Shown: positions 17,959-29,993, numbered from the stretch's first letter. The stretch: DNA of 43,156 nt from Roseateles sp. (GCF_019237615.1 NZ_JAFAGT010000029.1:1-43156); one strand, 5' to 3'. The notes: a model not told the origin generated them from the letters alone. Made by a program: numbers and translations.

Positions 17959-18741
17959 ATGAGAGTCGCACTAGGAGTCAGCTACCGCGGAGGCGGCTAC
18001 AACGGCTGGCAGAGCCAGCCCGACGGTCGCACCGTCCAGGACGCGCTGGAGAAAGGCCTGTCTGCCTTCGCGGCCCGGCCCATCCGCACCCTCTGCGCCG
18101 GCCGGACCGACGCCGGCGTGCACGGCATCAACCAGGTCGTGCACTTCGATACCGAGGTCGATCGCGAGCCCTTCTCCTGGGTGCGCGGCAGCAACCGATA
18201 TCTGCCACCCGACATCGCCATCCAGTGGTGCCGCTTCCCTGGCGACGATTTCCATGCCCGCAACTCGGCGCGCGGCCGGCGCTATGCCTATCTGCTGCTG
18301 GAGTCGGCCGTGCGGCCGGCCATCGAGTCCGGCCAATGCGGCTGGGTGTTCCGGCCGCTGGACCAGGCTGCGCTGGAGGCCGCCGCCGAGCGCCTGATCG
18401 GCGAGCACGACTTCTCGTCCTTCCGCTCGTCCGAATGCCAGGCCGCGTCGCCGGTGAAGACGCTGCGGGAGATCAACGTGCAGCGGCGCGGCGCCTACTG
18501 GCGCTTCGAGTTCGAGGCCAGCGCCTTCTTGCACCACATGGTGCGCAACCTGATGGGCTGCCTGCTCGCGGTGGGCAGCGGCACGCGCGCGCCGGACTGG
18601 GTCACCGAGGTGCTTGCCGCCCGCGACCGCAAGGCCGCGGCGCCGACATTTGCCCCCGACGGCCTCTATTTCCTCGGCCCGACCTACGATGCCGAGCTGG
18701 ACATCCCGCGGCATGTGGCCGCGCTCGACTGGTTGCCATGA
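17959..18741 (+). CDS. truA: tRNA pseudouridine(38-40) synthase
   Basis: A 260-residue enzyme that converts uridines 38-40 of many tRNA anticodon arms to pseudouridine. It opens with RVALGVSYRGGGYNGWQ. The catalytic Asp51 is in CAGRTDAGVHG, and the C-terminal part has FLHHMVRNLMGCLLAVGSG. Upstream GGAG (17952-17955) serves the ATG at 17959. Placement between fimV and trpF is a conserved betaproteobacterial order. Its stop overlaps the trpF start by four bases. Confidence 0.96.
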   Translation: MRVALGVSYRGGGYNGWQSQPDGRTVQDALEKGLSAFAARPIRTLCAGRTDAGVHGINQVVHFDTEVDREPFSWVRGSNRYLPPDIAIQWCRFPGDDFHARNSARGRRYAYLLLESAVRPAIESGQCGWVFRPLDQAALEAAAERLIGEHDFSSFRSSECQAASPVKTLREINVQRRGAYWRFEFEASAFLHHMVRNLMGCLLAVGSGTRAPDWVTEVLAARDRKAAAPTFAPDGLYFLGPTYDAELDIPRHVAALDWLP

Positions 18742-19379
18742 CCCGAATCAAGATCTGCGGCCTCACGCGCGAGGCCGATGTCGAGGCCGCCGTCGAGGCC
18801 GGCGCCGATGCCATCGGCTTCGTCTTCTACGCCAAGAGCCCGCGCGCCGTGACGCCGGAGAGGGCGAGGGCGCTGGCCAGGCTGCTGCCGCCCTTCGTGA
18901 CGCCGGTGGGCCTGTTCGTCAACGCGACCGATGCCGAGCTGCAGGCGGGCCTGGAGGCGCTGCCCAACATGCTGGTGCAGTTCCACGGCGACGAAACGCC
19001 CGCCGACTGCGACCGCATGCGCCGCCCCTATCTGCGCGCCGCCCGCATGGCGCCGGGAGTCGATTTGCTAGACTTCGCAACACGTTTTTCCAACGCCCAG
19101 GCCATCCTGCTCGACGCCCATGTCGACGGCTATGGCGGCGGCGGCAAGGTCTTCGATTGGTCACTCGTTCCTCCAAGCGTCAGCTCTCGCCTCGTTTTGT
19201 CTGGTGGGTTGAATGCTGCCAACGTAGCCGATGGCATCGCCCGGGTGCGGCCCTGGGCCGTTGATGTGAGTTCCGGCGTCGAGGTGTCCAAGGGCATCAA
19301 GAGCGCCGACCTGATCCACGAGTTCTGCAACGCGGTCCGTCTCGCCGATGGGCGCGCCGATGCCGAACCGACCCGCTAG
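18738..19379 (+). CDS. trpF: Phosphoribosylanthranilate isomerase
   Basis: A 213-residue TIM-barrel enzyme that turns phosphoribosylanthranilate into CdRP in tryptophan synthesis. It starts [31 protein letters not shown], with the catalytic Cys in KICGLT and the catalytic Asp in [18 protein letters not shown]. Phosphate-binding segments [11 protein letters not shown] and [15 protein letters not shown] are present. It is a stand-alone TrpF, not the TrpCF fusion of enterics. It overlaps truA (ATGA) and is followed by trpB after 8 bp. Confidence 0.97.
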   Translation: MTRIKICGLTREADVEAAVEAGADAIGFVFYAKSPRAVTPERARALARLLPPFVTPVGLFVNATDAELQAGLEALPNMLVQFHGDETPADCDRMRRPYLRAARMAPGVDLLDFATRFSNAQAILLDAHVDGYGGGGKVFDWSLVPPSVSSRLVLSGGLNAANVADGIARVRPWAVDVSSGVEVSKGIKSADLIHEFCNAVRLADGRADAEPTR

Positions 19380-19387
19380 GAAAGACC

Positions 19388-20650
19388 ATGTTTGCCTACG
19401 ACCAGCCCGATGCGACCGGGCATTTCCGCCATGCCGGCGCGCCCACCTATGGCGGCAGCTTCGTCTCCGAGACCCTCGTCCATGCGCTGGACCAGCTCAG
19501 GGATGCCTACGCCCATTACCGCGATGACGCGGAATTCATCAAGGAGTTCCAGAAGGAGCTCAAGCATTTCGTCGGCCGCCCCAGCCCCATCTACCACGCC
19601 GAGCGCCTGAGCCAGGAACTGGGCGGCGCACAGATCTACCTGAAGCGCGAGGACCTGAACCACACCGGCGCGCACAAGATCAACAATGTCATCGGCCAGG
19701 CCCTCTTGGCCAAGCGCATGGGCAAGCCGCGGGTCATCGCCGAGACCGGCGCCGGCCAGCATGGCGTGGCCACCGCCACCATCTGCGCGCGGTACGGCCT
19801 GGAATGCGTCGTGTACATGGGCAGCGAGGACGTCAAGCGCCAGTCGCCCAATGTCTACCGCATGAAGCTGCTCGGCGCGACGGTCGTGCCGGTGGAGAGC
19901 GGCAGCAAGACGCTGAAGGACGCGCTCAACGAGGCCATGCGCGACTGGGTCACCAATGTCGAGAACACCTTCTACATCATCGGCACCGTGGCCGGCCCGC
20001 ATCCCTATCCGATGATGGTGCGGGACTTCCAGCGCATCATCGGCCTGGAGTGCCTGGAGCAGATGCCCGAGCTGGCCGGTCGCCAGCCCGACGCCGTCAT
20101 CGCCTGCGTGGGTGGGGGGTCGAATGCCATCGGCATCTTCCACCCCTACATCCCCCATGAGAACGTGCGTCTCATCGGCGTCGAGGCCGAAGGGCAGGGC
20201 GTCGCCAGCGGCAAGCATGCCGCGACGCTGACCGCCGGCAGTCCCGGCGTGCTGCATGGCAACCGCACCTATCTGCTGCAGGACGAGAACGGCCAGATCA
20301 TCGAGACGCATTCCATTTCCGCCGGCCTGGACTACCCCGGCGTGGGCCCCGAGCATGCCCATCTGAAGGACATCGGTCGCGCCGAGTATGTGGGCATCAC
20401 GGACAGCGAGGCGCTGGCCGCCTTCCACAGGCTCTGCCGCACGGAAGGCATCATCCCGGCGCTCGAATCCAGCCATGCCGTCGCGCATGCGATGAAGCTC
20501 GCCCCGACGCTTGCCAAGGACAAGGTGCTGCTCGTGAACCTCAGCGGCCGTGGCGACAAGGACATCGGCACCGTCGCCGACCTGTCCGGCGCAGCCTATT
20601 TCGACCGCCCCTCGCAGGCCGGCGAAAAGGTCAAGGGAGGTGTGCAATGA
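19388..20650 (+). CDS. trpB: Tryptophan synthase beta chain
   Basis: A 420-residue PLP enzyme that joins indole and serine to tryptophan. Lys97 in [11 protein letters not shown] carries PLP. The ammonia/indole region [13 protein letters not shown] and the phosphate loop [12 protein letters not shown] are intact, as is the C-terminal GRGDKD. Length is normal for TrpB1. It overlaps trpA by four bases, as usual for the stoichiometric alpha-beta complex. Confidence 0.98.
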   Translation: MFAYDQPDATGHFRHAGAPTYGGSFVSETLVHALDQLRDAYAHYRDDAEFIKEFQKELKHFVGRPSPIYHAERLSQELGGAQIYLKREDLNHTGAHKINNVIGQALLAKRMGKPRVIAETGAGQHGVATATICARYGLECVVYMGSEDVKRQSPNVYRMKLLGATVVPVESGSKTLKDALNEAMRDWVTNVENTFYIIGTVAGPHPYPMMVRDFQRIIGLECLEQMPELAGRQPDAVIACVGGGSNAIGIFHPYIPHENVRLIGVEAEGQGVASGKHAATLTAGSPGVLHGNRTYLLQDENGQIIETHSISAGLDYPGVGPEHAHLKDIGRAEYVGITDSEALAAFHRLCRTEGIIPALESSHAVAHAMKLAPTLAKDKVLLVNLSGRGDKDIGTVADLSGAAYFDRPSQAGEKVKGGVQ

Positions 20651-21447
20651 GCCGCATCAAGACCACCTTCGACGCGCTCAAGGCGAGCGGCCGCAAGGCG
20701 CTGATCCCCTTCGTCACCGCCGGTGATCCGCACCCGACGGCCACGGTGGACCTGCTGCTGGCCATGGCCGAGGCCGGCGCCGACGTCATCGAGTTGGGCG
20801 TGCCGTTCTCTGACCCCATGGCCGACGGCCCCGTCATCCAGCGTGCCGGCGAGCGCGCCCTGAAGCAGGGCGTCAGTCTGCGTACGGTGCTGGCCTATGC
20901 GCGAGAGTTCCGCGCCCGCAACGACAGGACGCCGTTGGTGCTGATGGGCTATGCCAACCCGGTCGAGCGCTACGGCCTGGACGCCTTCGTGGCCGATGCC
21001 AAGGCGGCCGGCGTCGACGGTGTGCTCATCGTCGACTACCCGCCCGAGGAGTGCGAGGAGTTCGCCGCCAGGTTGCGCGCCGCCGGCATGGACGCGATCT
21101 TCCTGCTCGCGCCGACGTCCACCGAGGCCCGCATGGCCCAGGTGGGGCGGCTCGCCAGCGGCTACGTCTACTACGTGTCGCTGAAGGGCGTGACCGGTGC
21201 CGGCCACCTGGACACGGCCGCCGTGGCGGAAGCCGTGCCCCGCATACGCCGGCATGTCAGCGTGCCGGTGGGCGTGGGCTTCGGCATCCGCGACGGCGTG
21301 ACGGCACGGGCGGTGGCCGACGTTTCGGACGCCGTGGTCATCGGTTCCAAGCTGGTCGAGTTGCTGGAGCGCCAGCCAGCCGATAATGTCGCCTTGACTG
21401 GCGCGGCCTTCATCCGTGAAATCCGCGCCGCACTCGACAAGGACTGA
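20647..21447 (+). CDS. trpA: Tryptophan synthase alpha chain
   Basis: A 266-residue TIM barrel that cleaves indole-glycerol phosphate and passes indole to TrpB. Catalytic Glu49 ([11 protein letters not shown]) and Asp60 (MADGPVIQ) fall at the canonical numbers. The phosphate-binding loops GVTGAG and [10 protein letters not shown] are present. Its ATG overlaps the trpB stop and accD follows after 3 bp, so trpFBA and accD form one operon. Confidence 0.98.
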   Translation: MSRIKTTFDALKASGRKALIPFVTAGDPHPTATVDLLLAMAEAGADVIELGVPFSDPMADGPVIQRAGERALKQGVSLRTVLAYAREFRARNDRTPLVLMGYANPVERYGLDAFVADAKAAGVDGVLIVDYPPEECEEFAARLRAAGMDAIFLLAPTSTEARMAQVGRLASGYVYYVSLKGVTGAGHLDTAAVAEAVPRIRRHVSVPVGVGFGIRDGVTARAVADVSDAVVIGSKLVELLERQPADNVALTGAAFIREIRAALDKD

Positions 21448-21450
21448 GAC

Positions 21451-22323
21451 ATGAGTTGGCTCGACAAACTGCTCCCGCCCAAGATCCAGCAAGGCGACCC
21501 GGCAGACCGGCGCACCGTGCCGGAAGGGCTGTGGATCAAGTGCCCCAGCTGCGAGACGGTGCTCTACAAGACTGACCTGGAGCAGAACATCAACGTCTGC
21601 CCCAAGTGCTCGCATCACCACCGCATCGGCGCGCGTGCGCGCCTGGACGCCTTTCTCGACGGCGAGGGTCGCTACGAGATCGGTCAAGAGGTGCTGCCGG
21701 TCGACGCGCTGAAGTTCAAGGACAGCAAGAAGTACCCTGACCGCCTGAAGGAAGCGCTGGAGAACACCGGCGAGACCGACGCGCTGGTCGTCATGGGCGG
21801 CGCCATCATGAGCGTGCCGGTCGTCGCGGCCTGCTTCGAGTTCGACTTCATGGGCGGCTCCATGGGTTCCGTCGTTGGCGAGCGCTTCGTGCGCGGCGTC
21901 GAGACGGCCATAGAGCAGAAGACGCCCTTCATCTGCTTCACCGCCACCGGCGGCGCGCGCATGCAGGAAGGCCTGCTGTCGCTGATGCAGATGGCCAAGA
22001 CGAACGCGGCGCTGACCCGCCTGGCCAAGGCCAAGCTGCCCTATATCAGCGTGCTGACCGACCCGACCATGGGCGGCGTGTCGGCCTCGTTCGCGTTCGT
22101 CGGCGACATCGTGCTGGCCGAACCCAAGGCGCTGATCGGCTTCGCCGGCCCGCGGGTCATCGAGAACACCGTGCGCGAGAAGCTGCCGCCGGGCTTCCAG
22201 CGCGCCGAGTTCCTGCTGGAGAAGGGTGCCGTCGACATGATCGTGGACCGTCGCCAACTGCGCGAAACGATCGCCCGCCAGCTCGCCATGCTTCAGCGTC
22301 AGAGCGCCGACGCGGTGGCCTGA
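21451..22323 (+). CDS. accD: Acetyl-CoA carboxylase carboxyltransferase beta subunit
   Basis: A 290-residue subunit of the heteromeric acetyl-CoA carboxylase, making malonyl-CoA for fatty acids. The N-terminal zinc ribbon has Cys31, Cys34, Cys50 and Cys53 (CPSC...CPKC). The crotonase-like carboxyltransferase core includes [21 protein letters not shown] and [21 protein letters not shown], then [18 protein letters not shown]. It differs from PccB by carrying the zinc ribbon. It ends the trp-accD unit, with a terminator 20 bases later. Confidence 0.98.
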   Translation: MSWLDKLLPPKIQQGDPADRRTVPEGLWIKCPSCETVLYKTDLEQNINVCPKCSHHHRIGARARLDAFLDGEGRYEIGQEVLPVDALKFKDSKKYPDRLKEALENTGETDALVVMGGAIMSVPVVAACFEFDFMGGSMGSVVGERFVRGVETAIEQKTPFICFTATGGARMQEGLLSLMQMAKTNAALTRLAKAKLPYISVLTDPTMGGVSASFAFVGDIVLAEPKALIGFAGPRVIENTVREKLPPGFQRAEFLLEKGAVDMIVDRRQLRETIARQLAMLQRQSADAVA

Positions 22324-22343
22324 GCGTCGTCCCCAGAGTTCCG

Positions 22344-22375
22344 AGCCAGGCCCCCGTGCCTGGCTTTGTTTTTTT
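22344..22375 (+). terminator. Intrinsic terminator after accD
   Basis: AGCCAGGC (22344-22351) pairs with GCCTGGCT (22358-22365); TTGTTTTTTT follows. It stands directly before folC, whose ATG is 10 bases after the T-run. Confidence 0.9.
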
Positions 22376-22384
22376 CGATCCGCC

Positions 22385-23695
22385 ATGACGCTTGAAGACT
22401 GGCTCGCGCACTGCGAGCGCCTGCATCCCAAGACCATCGACATGACGCTGGACCGCGTGGCGACGGTGAAGCGGCGGCTGGGCATCGCCTTTGACTGTCC
22501 CACCATCGTCGTCGCCGGCACCAACGGCAAGGGCTCGACATGCGCGATGCTGGAGTCCATCGCGCTGCATGCGGGCTATCGCGTGGGGTTGTACATCAAG
22601 CCCCATCTCGTGCATTTCCAGGAGCGCTGCCGCGTCGGCGGCGCGCCGGTGGCAGCCGAGTCGCTGGAGCCGCATTTCGAGGCCGTCGAGGCCGCGCGCG
22701 GCGACATCACGCTGACTTACTTCGAGTTCACCACGCTGGCCATCATGCGCCGGCTGCAGCACGAGCCGCTGGACCTGGTCATCCTCGAGGTGGGCCTGGG
22801 CGGGCGGCTGGACGCCGTCAACGTCATCGACGCCGACTGCGCCGTCATCACCAGCATCGACCTGGATCACACCGAGTTCCTCGGCCCGGACCGTGACAGC
22901 GTCGGCCGCGAGAAGGCCGGCATCATGCGCACCGGCCGGCCGGTCGTCGTCAGCGACCCCATGCCGCCGGCCTCGCTGGCTGAGCGGGCGCTGGAGATCG
23001 GCGCCGACCTGCGCCAACTGGGGCGCGACTTCACGTTCAGCGGCGACCGCACCCAGTGGCAATGGGCCGGGCGCGACAAGCGCTTCTCCGGCATGGCCTA
23101 CCCGGCGTTGCGCGGCGTGAACCAGTTGCTGAACGCGTCCGGCGTGCTGGCCGCCTTCGAGGCGCTGGCCGATCGCCTGCCCATCAGCGCCCAGGCCGTG
23201 CGCACCGGCCTGGCCCTGGTCGAGCTGCCCGGCCGCTTCCAGGTGCTGGCCGGCCAGCCGGCCGTCGTTCTGGACGTGGCCCACAACCCGCACGCCGTGG
23301 CGGCACTGGCACAAAACCTGGACCAGATGGGTTTCTTCCCGCGCACCCATGCCGTCTTCGGCGCGATGGCGGACAAGGATCTGGCCGGCATCCTGGCCCG
23401 GATCGCGCCGCTGGTGGATGTCTGGCACTTCACCGACCTGCCCATCCCGCGCGCCGCGACAGCCGGGCAGCTGCAGGCCGCCTTCCTCGCCGCCGGCCTG
23501 AAGACGCCGCCCGGCGTGGCGACGCATACCCATGCCAACCCTCTCGACGCCCTGCATGCTGCGGCGACCGGCGCGACCACGGCCGATAGAATCCTCGTCT
23601 TCGGATCCTTCTACACCGTGGGGGGCGTGTTGCAGCAGGGCCTGCCCCGCGTGACCGCCGGCGCCGCCGAACCTCAGCCTCCCACCCTCCACTGA
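22385..23695 (+). CDS. folC: Bifunctional dihydrofolate synthase / folylpolyglutamate synthase
   Basis: A 436-residue Mur-ligase-family enzyme that adds glutamate to dihydropteroate and folates using ATP. The P-loop VVAGTNGKGSTCAMLESI lies near residues 37-54. HLVHFQERCRVGG follows, then LEVGLGGRLDAVNVID and ITSIDLDHTEFLG with the metal-binding His. The C-terminal domain has VVLDVAHNPHAVAALAQNL. Length is typical. The ATG at 22385 is placed by the conserved N-terminus, although no clear ribosome site fits between the accD terminator and the start. Confidence 0.96.
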   Translation: MTLEDWLAHCERLHPKTIDMTLDRVATVKRRLGIAFDCPTIVVAGTNGKGSTCAMLESIALHAGYRVGLYIKPHLVHFQERCRVGGAPVAAESLEPHFEAVEAARGDITLTYFEFTTLAIMRRLQHEPLDLVILEVGLGGRLDAVNVIDADCAVITSIDLDHTEFLGPDRDSVGREKAGIMRTGRPVVVSDPMPPASLAERALEIGADLRQLGRDFTFSGDRTQWQWAGRDKRFSGMAYPALRGVNQLLNASGVLAAFEALADRLPISAQAVRTGLALVELPGRFQVLAGQPAVVLDVAHNPHAVAALAQNLDQMGFFPRTHAVFGAMADKDLAGILARIAPLVDVWHFTDLPIPRAATAGQLQAAFLAAGLKTPPGVATHTHANPLDALHAAATGATTADRILVFGSFYTVGGVLQQGLPRVTAGAAEPQPPTLH

Positions 23696-23710
23696 AGCCA
23701 GACGCCGCCG

Positions 23711-24535
23711 ATGGGCCTGTTTTCCTTCCTCAAGCGCGATGCCGCCGCCACCGCGGCGGCGCCCAAGAAGTCGGCCAAGTCCGGCGCCAAGGCCTCCGCG
23801 GCCGAGGACGTGCAGGTGCTGCGCGTCCGCGCCCGCCGCCGCCTCATCGGTGCGGCGGTGCTGGTGGCGGCCGGCGTGGTGGGTTTTCCGCTCATCTTCG
23901 AGACGCAGCCGCGGCCCATTCCCGTGGACTTGCCCATAGACATCCCGCGCAAGGAGACCGCACCGCCGCTGGTCGTGCCCACGCGCGAGCCGCTGGCGCA
24001 GGCCGAACCGGCGTCGACGCCCGAGCCGGTGGTGGCAGCGGCCAGCCCGCCGCCGATGGCCGAGAAGGCCGTTGAAAAGCCGGTCGAAAGGCCCGTCGAG
24101 AAGCCGGCAGAGAAGCCGCTCGAGAAGCCCGCCGAGAAGCCGGTGGCCGAGAGGTCGCAGGAGAAGCCTCCCGTCAAGGTCGCCGAGAAGCACGTCGAGA
24201 AGTCCGGCGACAAGCCCGTCGACAAGCCCAAGCCCCACGCCGCCGACGGTGCCCGCGCCCAGGCGCTGCTGGACGGCAAGGAGCCGGCCGCCGCGCCGGC
24301 CGTGGCCGGCCGCTTCATCGTGCAGGTGGGTGCCTATGGCGAGAACAAGGCCGCCCAGGACATGCGCAGCAAGGTCGAGAAGCTGGGCCTCAAGACCTAT
24401 GCCCAGGCCGTGGACACGGCTGACGGCCGCCGCGTGCGCGTGCGCCTGGGCCCGTTCGCCAGCCGCGACGAGGCCGAGCGTGCTGCCGCCAAGCTCAAGG
24501 GTGCGGGCCTGCCCGGCGCCATCCTGACGCTGTAA
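23711..24535 (+). CDS. SPOR-domain inner-membrane protein (DedD/FtsN-like)
   Basis: A 274-residue single-span protein. The cytoplasmic N-terminus is short and basic, the membrane span is at about 45-63 ([19 protein letters not shown]), then comes a periplasmic linker. Residues about 118-175 are a low-complexity repeat of E-K-P-[VA] units. The SPOR domain (about 197-274, [23 protein letters not shown] to GAILTL) binds denuded septal peptidoglycan. The folC-SPOR-cvpA-purF order matches enterobacterial folC-dedD-cvpA-purF, which supports a DedD-like cell-division role. Confidence 0.9.
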   Translation: MGLFSFLKRDAAATAAAPKKSAKSGAKASAAEDVQVLRVRARRRLIGAAVLVAAGVVGFPLIFETQPRPIPVDLPIDIPRKETAPPLVVPTREPLAQAEPASTPEPVVAAASPPPMAEKAVEKPVERPVEKPAEKPLEKPAEKPVAERSQEKPPVKVAEKHVEKSGDKPVDKPKPHAADGARAQALLDGKEPAAAPAVAGRFIVQVGAYGENKAAQDMRSKVEKLGLKTYAQAVDTADGRRVRVRLGPFASRDEAERAAAKLKGAGLPGAILTL

Positions 24536-24545
24536 GGACGCTGCC

Positions 24546-25079
24546 ATGGACGTCGCGCTGAGCTGGGTCGACCTCGCGCTGCTCGCGCTGCTGCTGATCT
24601 CCATCGGCATCGGCCTGTGGCGCGGCCTCGTGTTCGAGGTCATGTCGCTGGCCGGCTGGGTCGTCGCCTATTTCGCCGCGCCGCCGCTGGCGCCCGTCGT
24701 GGAGGCCTTGCTGCCCCAGGACAAGTTCGGCCCCGCCGCGCTGCACCTCGTTGCGCTGGTGCTGGCTTTCTGCTGCGTGCTGGTCGTGTGGAGCCTGGCC
24801 ACGCGCCTCGTCAAGACGCTCATCCATGCCACGCCGCTGTCCGTGCTGGACCGCCTTGGCGGCGCCGGCTTCGGCGCGCTGCGCGGCGTCTTCATCGCGC
24901 TGCTGCTGGTGCTGGTCATCGGCGCGTCGCCCCTGGCCCAGTCGACCACCTGGCAGGCCTCGCGCGCCGCGCCCCTGCTGGCCGGCGTGCTGCGCGACGT
25001 CACGCCGCTGCTGCCCGAACCCGTTGCCCGTTTCATTTCCCGCTCGATGACCCCATCTGAGGCGGAATCGACCGAATAA
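24546..25079 (+). CDS. cvpA: CvpA family inner-membrane protein
   Basis: A 177-residue protein with about four hydrophobic segments (roughly 8-28, 32-50, 62-85, 103-125) in the CvpA pattern: [21 protein letters not shown] near the start, [15 protein letters not shown], and a glycine-rich [12 protein letters not shown] before the last span. CvpA was named for colicin V production and is linked to purF expression in enterics. Here purF follows after 11 bp. GTAAGGA provides the ribosome site. Its molecular role remains uncertain in the family. Confidence 0.93.
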   Translation: MDVALSWVDLALLALLLISIGIGLWRGLVFEVMSLAGWVVAYFAAPPLAPVVEALLPQDKFGPAALHLVALVLAFCCVLVVWSLATRLVKTLIHATPLSVLDRLGGAGFGALRGVFIALLLVLVIGASPLAQSTTWQASRAAPLLAGVLRDVTPLLPEPVARFISRSMTPSEAESTE

Positions 25080-25090
25080 GGACCCCTGCC

Positions 25091-26602
<1,512 letters not shown>

Positions 26603-26613
26603 GGGGCTGACCC

Positions 26614-27834
26614 ATGAGCGACCACCGCCCCCTGCCCGAAGGACTGCGGCCAGAGACCTTGGCCGTGCGCACGGCGCTGGCGCCCAGCCAGCACGGCGAG
26701 AACTCCGAGGCCTTGTTCCTGACGACGGCCTACGTGCAGTCGGATGCCGAGACCTCGGCGCGCAAGTTCTCCAACTCCGAGGACTTCACCTACTCGCGCA
26801 CCAGCAACCCGACCGTGCGCAGCCTGGAGGCCCGCCTGGCCGCGATGGAGGGCACCGAGGCCGCCATCGCGACGTCCACCGGCATGAGCGCCATCCTGCT
26901 GCTGGGCATGGGCGTGCTGAAGGCAGGCGACCATGTCGTCTGCTCGCGCTCGGTGTTCGGCTCCACGATCAACCTGTTCGCCAAGGAATTCGGCAAGTTC
27001 GGCGTCGAGACGACGTTCGTGTCGCAGACTGACCTGGCCGAATGGCGCGCGGCCATCAAGCCGACGACCAGGCTCTTGTTCGCCGAGACGCCCACGAACC
27101 CGCTGACCGAGGTCTGCGACATCCGCGCGCTGGCCGAGCTGGCCCATGGCGCGGGCGCCATCCTGGCGGTCGACAACACCTATTCGACGCCAGCCCTGCA
27201 GCGCCCGGCCGGCATGGGCGCCGACATCGTCATGCACTCGGCCACCAAGTACATGGATGGCCAGGGCCGCGTGATGGCCGGTGCGCTGTGCGGCCCCAAC
27301 AAGCTGATCCGCGACGTCTTCGGCCCCATCCTGCGCACGGTGGGCATGACCCTGGCGCCGTTCAACGCGTGGGTCGTGCTGAAGGGCCTGGAGACCTTGT
27401 CGCTGCGCATGAAGGCGCAGAGCGAGCAGGCGCTGGCCGTCGCGCGCTGGCTCGAAGCCCAGCCCGAGGTCGACCGCGTCTACTACCCGGGCCTGGCCTC
27501 GCACCCCCAGCATGAACTGGCCATGCGCCAGCAGAGCGGGCAGGGCGGGGCGGTGGTGTCGTTCGACCTCAAGGGCGACACGCCCGAGGCCCAACGCGCC
27601 GCGGCCTTCCACGTCATCGACAGCACGCGCGTTGTCTCCATCGCCACCAACCTGGGCGACACCAAGACCATCATCACCCACCCCGCGACGACCTCGCACG
27701 GCCGCCTCAGCGAGGCGCAGCGCCAGGCCGCGGGCATAGGCCAGGGCCTGATCCGCCTGGCCGTCGGCCTGGAGCATGTCGACGACATCTGCGACGACCT
27801 GCTGCGCGGCCTTTCCACCCTCACGACCCGATGA
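26614..27834 (+). CDS. metZ: O-succinylhomoserine sulfhydrylase
   Basis: A 406-residue Cys/Met-metabolism PLP enzyme that makes homocysteine from O-succinylhomoserine and sulfide. Lys212 in [18 protein letters not shown] is the PLP lysine. Other conserved blocks are [27 protein letters not shown] (residues 50 onward), [13 protein letters not shown] and [11 protein letters not shown]. MetZ is favoured over MetB/MetC by the [12 protein letters not shown] start and by its purF neighbour, a placement common in beta- and gammaproteobacteria. Its stop overlaps gltX by four bases. Confidence 0.93.
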   Translation: MSDHRPLPEGLRPETLAVRTALAPSQHGENSEALFLTTAYVQSDAETSARKFSNSEDFTYSRTSNPTVRSLEARLAAMEGTEAAIATSTGMSAILLLGMGVLKAGDHVVCSRSVFGSTINLFAKEFGKFGVETTFVSQTDLAEWRAAIKPTTRLLFAETPTNPLTEVCDIRALAELAHGAGAILAVDNTYSTPALQRPAGMGADIVMHSATKYMDGQGRVMAGALCGPNKLIRDVFGPILRTVGMTLAPFNAWVVLKGLETLSLRMKAQSEQALAVARWLEAQPEVDRVYYPGLASHPQHELAMRQQSGQGGAVVSFDLKGDTPEAQRAAAFHVIDSTRVVSIATNLGDTKTIITHPATTSHGRLSEAQRQAAGIGQGLIRLAVGLEHVDDICDDLLRGLSTLTTR

Positions 27835-29234
27835 CTTCCCAATTCGACAAGGTCCGCACGCGCATCGCGCCGTCGCCGACTGGCTTCCTGCACCTGGGCA
27901 CGGCCCGCACCGCGCTCTATTCCTGGGCCTATGCCCGCCACCATGGCGGCGAGTTCGTGCTGCGCATCGAGGACACCGACGTCGCGCGCTCCACGCAGGA
28001 CTCGGTGGACCAGATCATCGCGGCGATGAACTGGCTGGGCCTCTCCTACGACGAGGGCCCGATCTACCAGATGCAACGCCTGGACCGTTACCAGGCCGTC
28101 ATCGAGCAGTTGATCGCCGAAGGCAAGGCCTACCACTGCTACGCCACGCCGGCGGAGCTGGACGCCATGCGCGAGGCCCAGCGTGCCCGCGGCGAGAAGA
28201 CGCTGTACGACCGCCGCTGGCGCCCGGAGCCCGGCAAGCTGCTGCCTGTGCCGCCCGAGGGCGTGAAGCCGGTCGTGCGCTTCGCCAACCCCGTCGATGG
28301 CGACGTGACTTGGGACGATGTCGTCAAGGGTTCGATCACGATCAACAACCGCGAGATCGACGATCTCATCATCGCCCGTGCCGATGGCGTGCCGACCTAC
28401 AACTTCGCCGTCGTCGTCGACGACTGGGACATGCGCATCAGCCATGTGTTCCGCGGCGACGAGCATGTCAACAACACGCCCTGGCAGATCAACATCTTCA
28501 ACGCGCTGGGCGCGCCGCTGCCTGCCTTCGGCCACCTGCCCATCATCCTGGGCGACGACGGCCTGAAGCTGTCCAAGCGCCGTGGCGCCGTCAGCGTGAT
28601 GGACTACGCCGCCAACGGCTACCTGCCCGAGGCCATGCTGAACTACCTGGCCCGCCTGGGCTGGAGCCATGGCGATGACGAGCTGTTCTCGGCCGCGCAG
28701 ATGGTGAGCTGGTTCGACGGCTCGCACCTTTCCAAGAGTCCTGCGCAATGGGACCCGGCCAAGCTGGACTGGGTCAACGGCCACTACGTGAAGCAGATCG
28801 ACGAAACCCGGCTGGCAGAGCTGGCCGTGGTGCAGCTGGCAGCCCAGGGCATCGCCGTGACGCTGGAGCAGGTCCAGCCCAAGGTCGGGCTGTTCAAGGA
28901 GCGCTGCGCGACCGTTGCGGCGCTGGCCGGCTGGCTGGCCATGTACTTCGCGCCGGTCGCACCCTCCGCGGAGGACCGGGCGGCCCACGTCACGGATGCG
29001 GTGCGCCCCGCGCTGGCCATGCTGGCCGAGCGCCTGGCTGCCCTGACGGAGTGGAGCAAATCCGGCATCCAGCAGGCGCTGAAGGACACGCTGGCGGCGA
29101 CCGGATTGAAGATGCCGCAACTGGCGGTGCCGGTGCGCGTGCTGGTGTGCGGCCGCACGCAGACGCCCAGCCTGGATGCGGTGCTGGAGCACTTCGAACA
29201 GAAAAAAGTTCTCGATCGCTTGCAATCCACCTGA
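27831..29234 (+). CDS. gltX: Glutamyl-tRNA synthetase
   Basis: A 467-residue class I synthetase charging tRNA-Glu. The HIGH-equivalent motif is [22 protein letters not shown] and the KMSKS-equivalent is [12 protein letters not shown]. The catalytic domain has [12 protein letters not shown] and the helical anticodon-binding domain makes up the C-terminal third. Length is normal. It overlaps metZ (ATGA) and is followed by a cluster containing two tRNA-Glu genes, its own substrate. The last codons contain the -35 element of the tRNA promoter. Confidence 0.97.
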   Translation: MTSQFDKVRTRIAPSPTGFLHLGTARTALYSWAYARHHGGEFVLRIEDTDVARSTQDSVDQIIAAMNWLGLSYDEGPIYQMQRLDRYQAVIEQLIAEGKAYHCYATPAELDAMREAQRARGEKTLYDRRWRPEPGKLLPVPPEGVKPVVRFANPVDGDVTWDDVVKGSITINNREIDDLIIARADGVPTYNFAVVVDDWDMRISHVFRGDEHVNNTPWQINIFNALGAPLPAFGHLPIILGDDGLKLSKRRGAVSVMDYAANGYLPEAMLNYLARLGWSHGDDELFSAAQMVSWFDGSHLSKSPAQWDPAKLDWVNGHYVKQIDETRLAELAVVQLAAQGIAVTLEQVQPKVGLFKERCATVAALAGWLAMYFAPVAPSAEDRAAHVTDAVRPALAMLAERLAALTEWSKSGIQQALKDTLAATGLKMPQLAVPVRVLVCGRTQTPSLDAVLEHFEQKKVLDRLQST

Positions 29235-29249
29235 ATTTCGTCATATACT
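29220..29249 (+). promoter_or_regulatory. Sigma70-type promoter of the tRNA cluster
   Basis: TTGCAA (29220-29225) and TATACT (29244-29249) are separated by 18 bp. The -35 lies inside the end of gltX. The start site would be near 29256, giving a leader of about 80 bases before tRNA-Ala. Confidence 0.7.
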
Positions 29250-29337
29250 CTTGGTCTCGCTTGAACAGCGCTGCAAACGAAGCGATGAGCGATTGAGTCG
29301 GTAACGACAAGATCGCAAATCAAAACGTAAGCACATT

Positions 29338-29413
<76 letters not shown>

Positions 29414-29464
29414 AGAATCCTTAGGGGTTTTTGAGTGGCGCGCAGTTCAAGTCGCGAAGGTTTC

Positions 29465-29540
29465 GTCCCCTTCGTCTAGAGGCCTAGGACACCACCCTTT
29501 CACGGTGATTACAGGGGTTCGAATCCCCTAGGGGACGCCA
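29465..29540 (+). tRNA. tRNA-Glu (anticodon TTC), copy 1
   Basis: A 76-base tRNA with encoded CCA: 5' GTCCCCTTCGTCTAGAGG, anticodon loop CTTTCAC (anticodon TTC), T arm AGGGGTTCGAATCCCCT, 3' GGGGACGCCA. Confidence 0.97.
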
Positions 29541-29592
29541 AGTTTGATGAGCTTGGATATTGTCGAAAGACGGTATTAAAATCATCCCACGC

Positions 29593-29669
29593 GGAGTGGT
29601 AGTTCAGTTGGTTAGAATACCGGCCTGTCACGCCGGGGGTCGCGGGTTCGAGCCCCGTCCACTCCGCCA
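29593..29669 (+). tRNA. tRNA-Asp (anticodon GTC), copy 1
   Basis: A 77-base tRNA with encoded CCA: 5' GGAGTGGTAGTTCAGTTGG, anticodon loop CTGTCAC (GTC), T arm CGCGGGTTCGAGCCCCGT, 3' CACTCCGCCA. Confidence 0.97.
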
Positions 29670-29698
29670 AGGATTCCATCGGGTTCGCCCGATAAATG

Positions 29699-29725
29699 AA
29701 CGGCCAATACGGCCGTTTATTTTTT
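29699..29725 (+). terminator. Terminator-like hairpin between the two tRNA units
   Basis: AACGGCC (29699-29705) pairs with GGCCGTT (29711-29717) around AATAC, followed by TATTTTTT. Only 16 bases separate it from tRNA-Ala copy 2, so copy 2 has no room for its own promoter unless the hairpin is leaky or is an RNA-processing signal. Confidence 0.65.
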
Positions 29726-29741
29726 GCGACCGTCATTTGAC

Positions 29742-29817
<76 letters not shown>

Positions 29818-29865
29818 GATATCCCTTGGGATATTCGGTGGCTTCGCAGTAGTTTTGAAAATTCA

Positions 29866-29941
29866 GTCCCCTTCGTCTAGAGGCCTAGGACACCACCCTT
29901 TCACGGTGATTACAGGGGTTCGAATCCCCTAGGGGACGCCA
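29866..29941 (+). tRNA. tRNA-Glu (anticodon TTC), copy 2
   Basis: Identical by eye to the copy at 29465, with anticodon TTC and encoded CCA. Confidence 0.97.
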
Positions 29942-29993
29942 AGTTTGATGAGCTTGGATATTGTCGAAAGACGGTATCGAATTCATCCCACGC

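Noticed and set aside
22157-24643. 828-codon minus-strand frame across folC and the SPOR gene
   Set aside because: A GC-driven shadow; all three genes on the plus strand are conserved with intact motifs.
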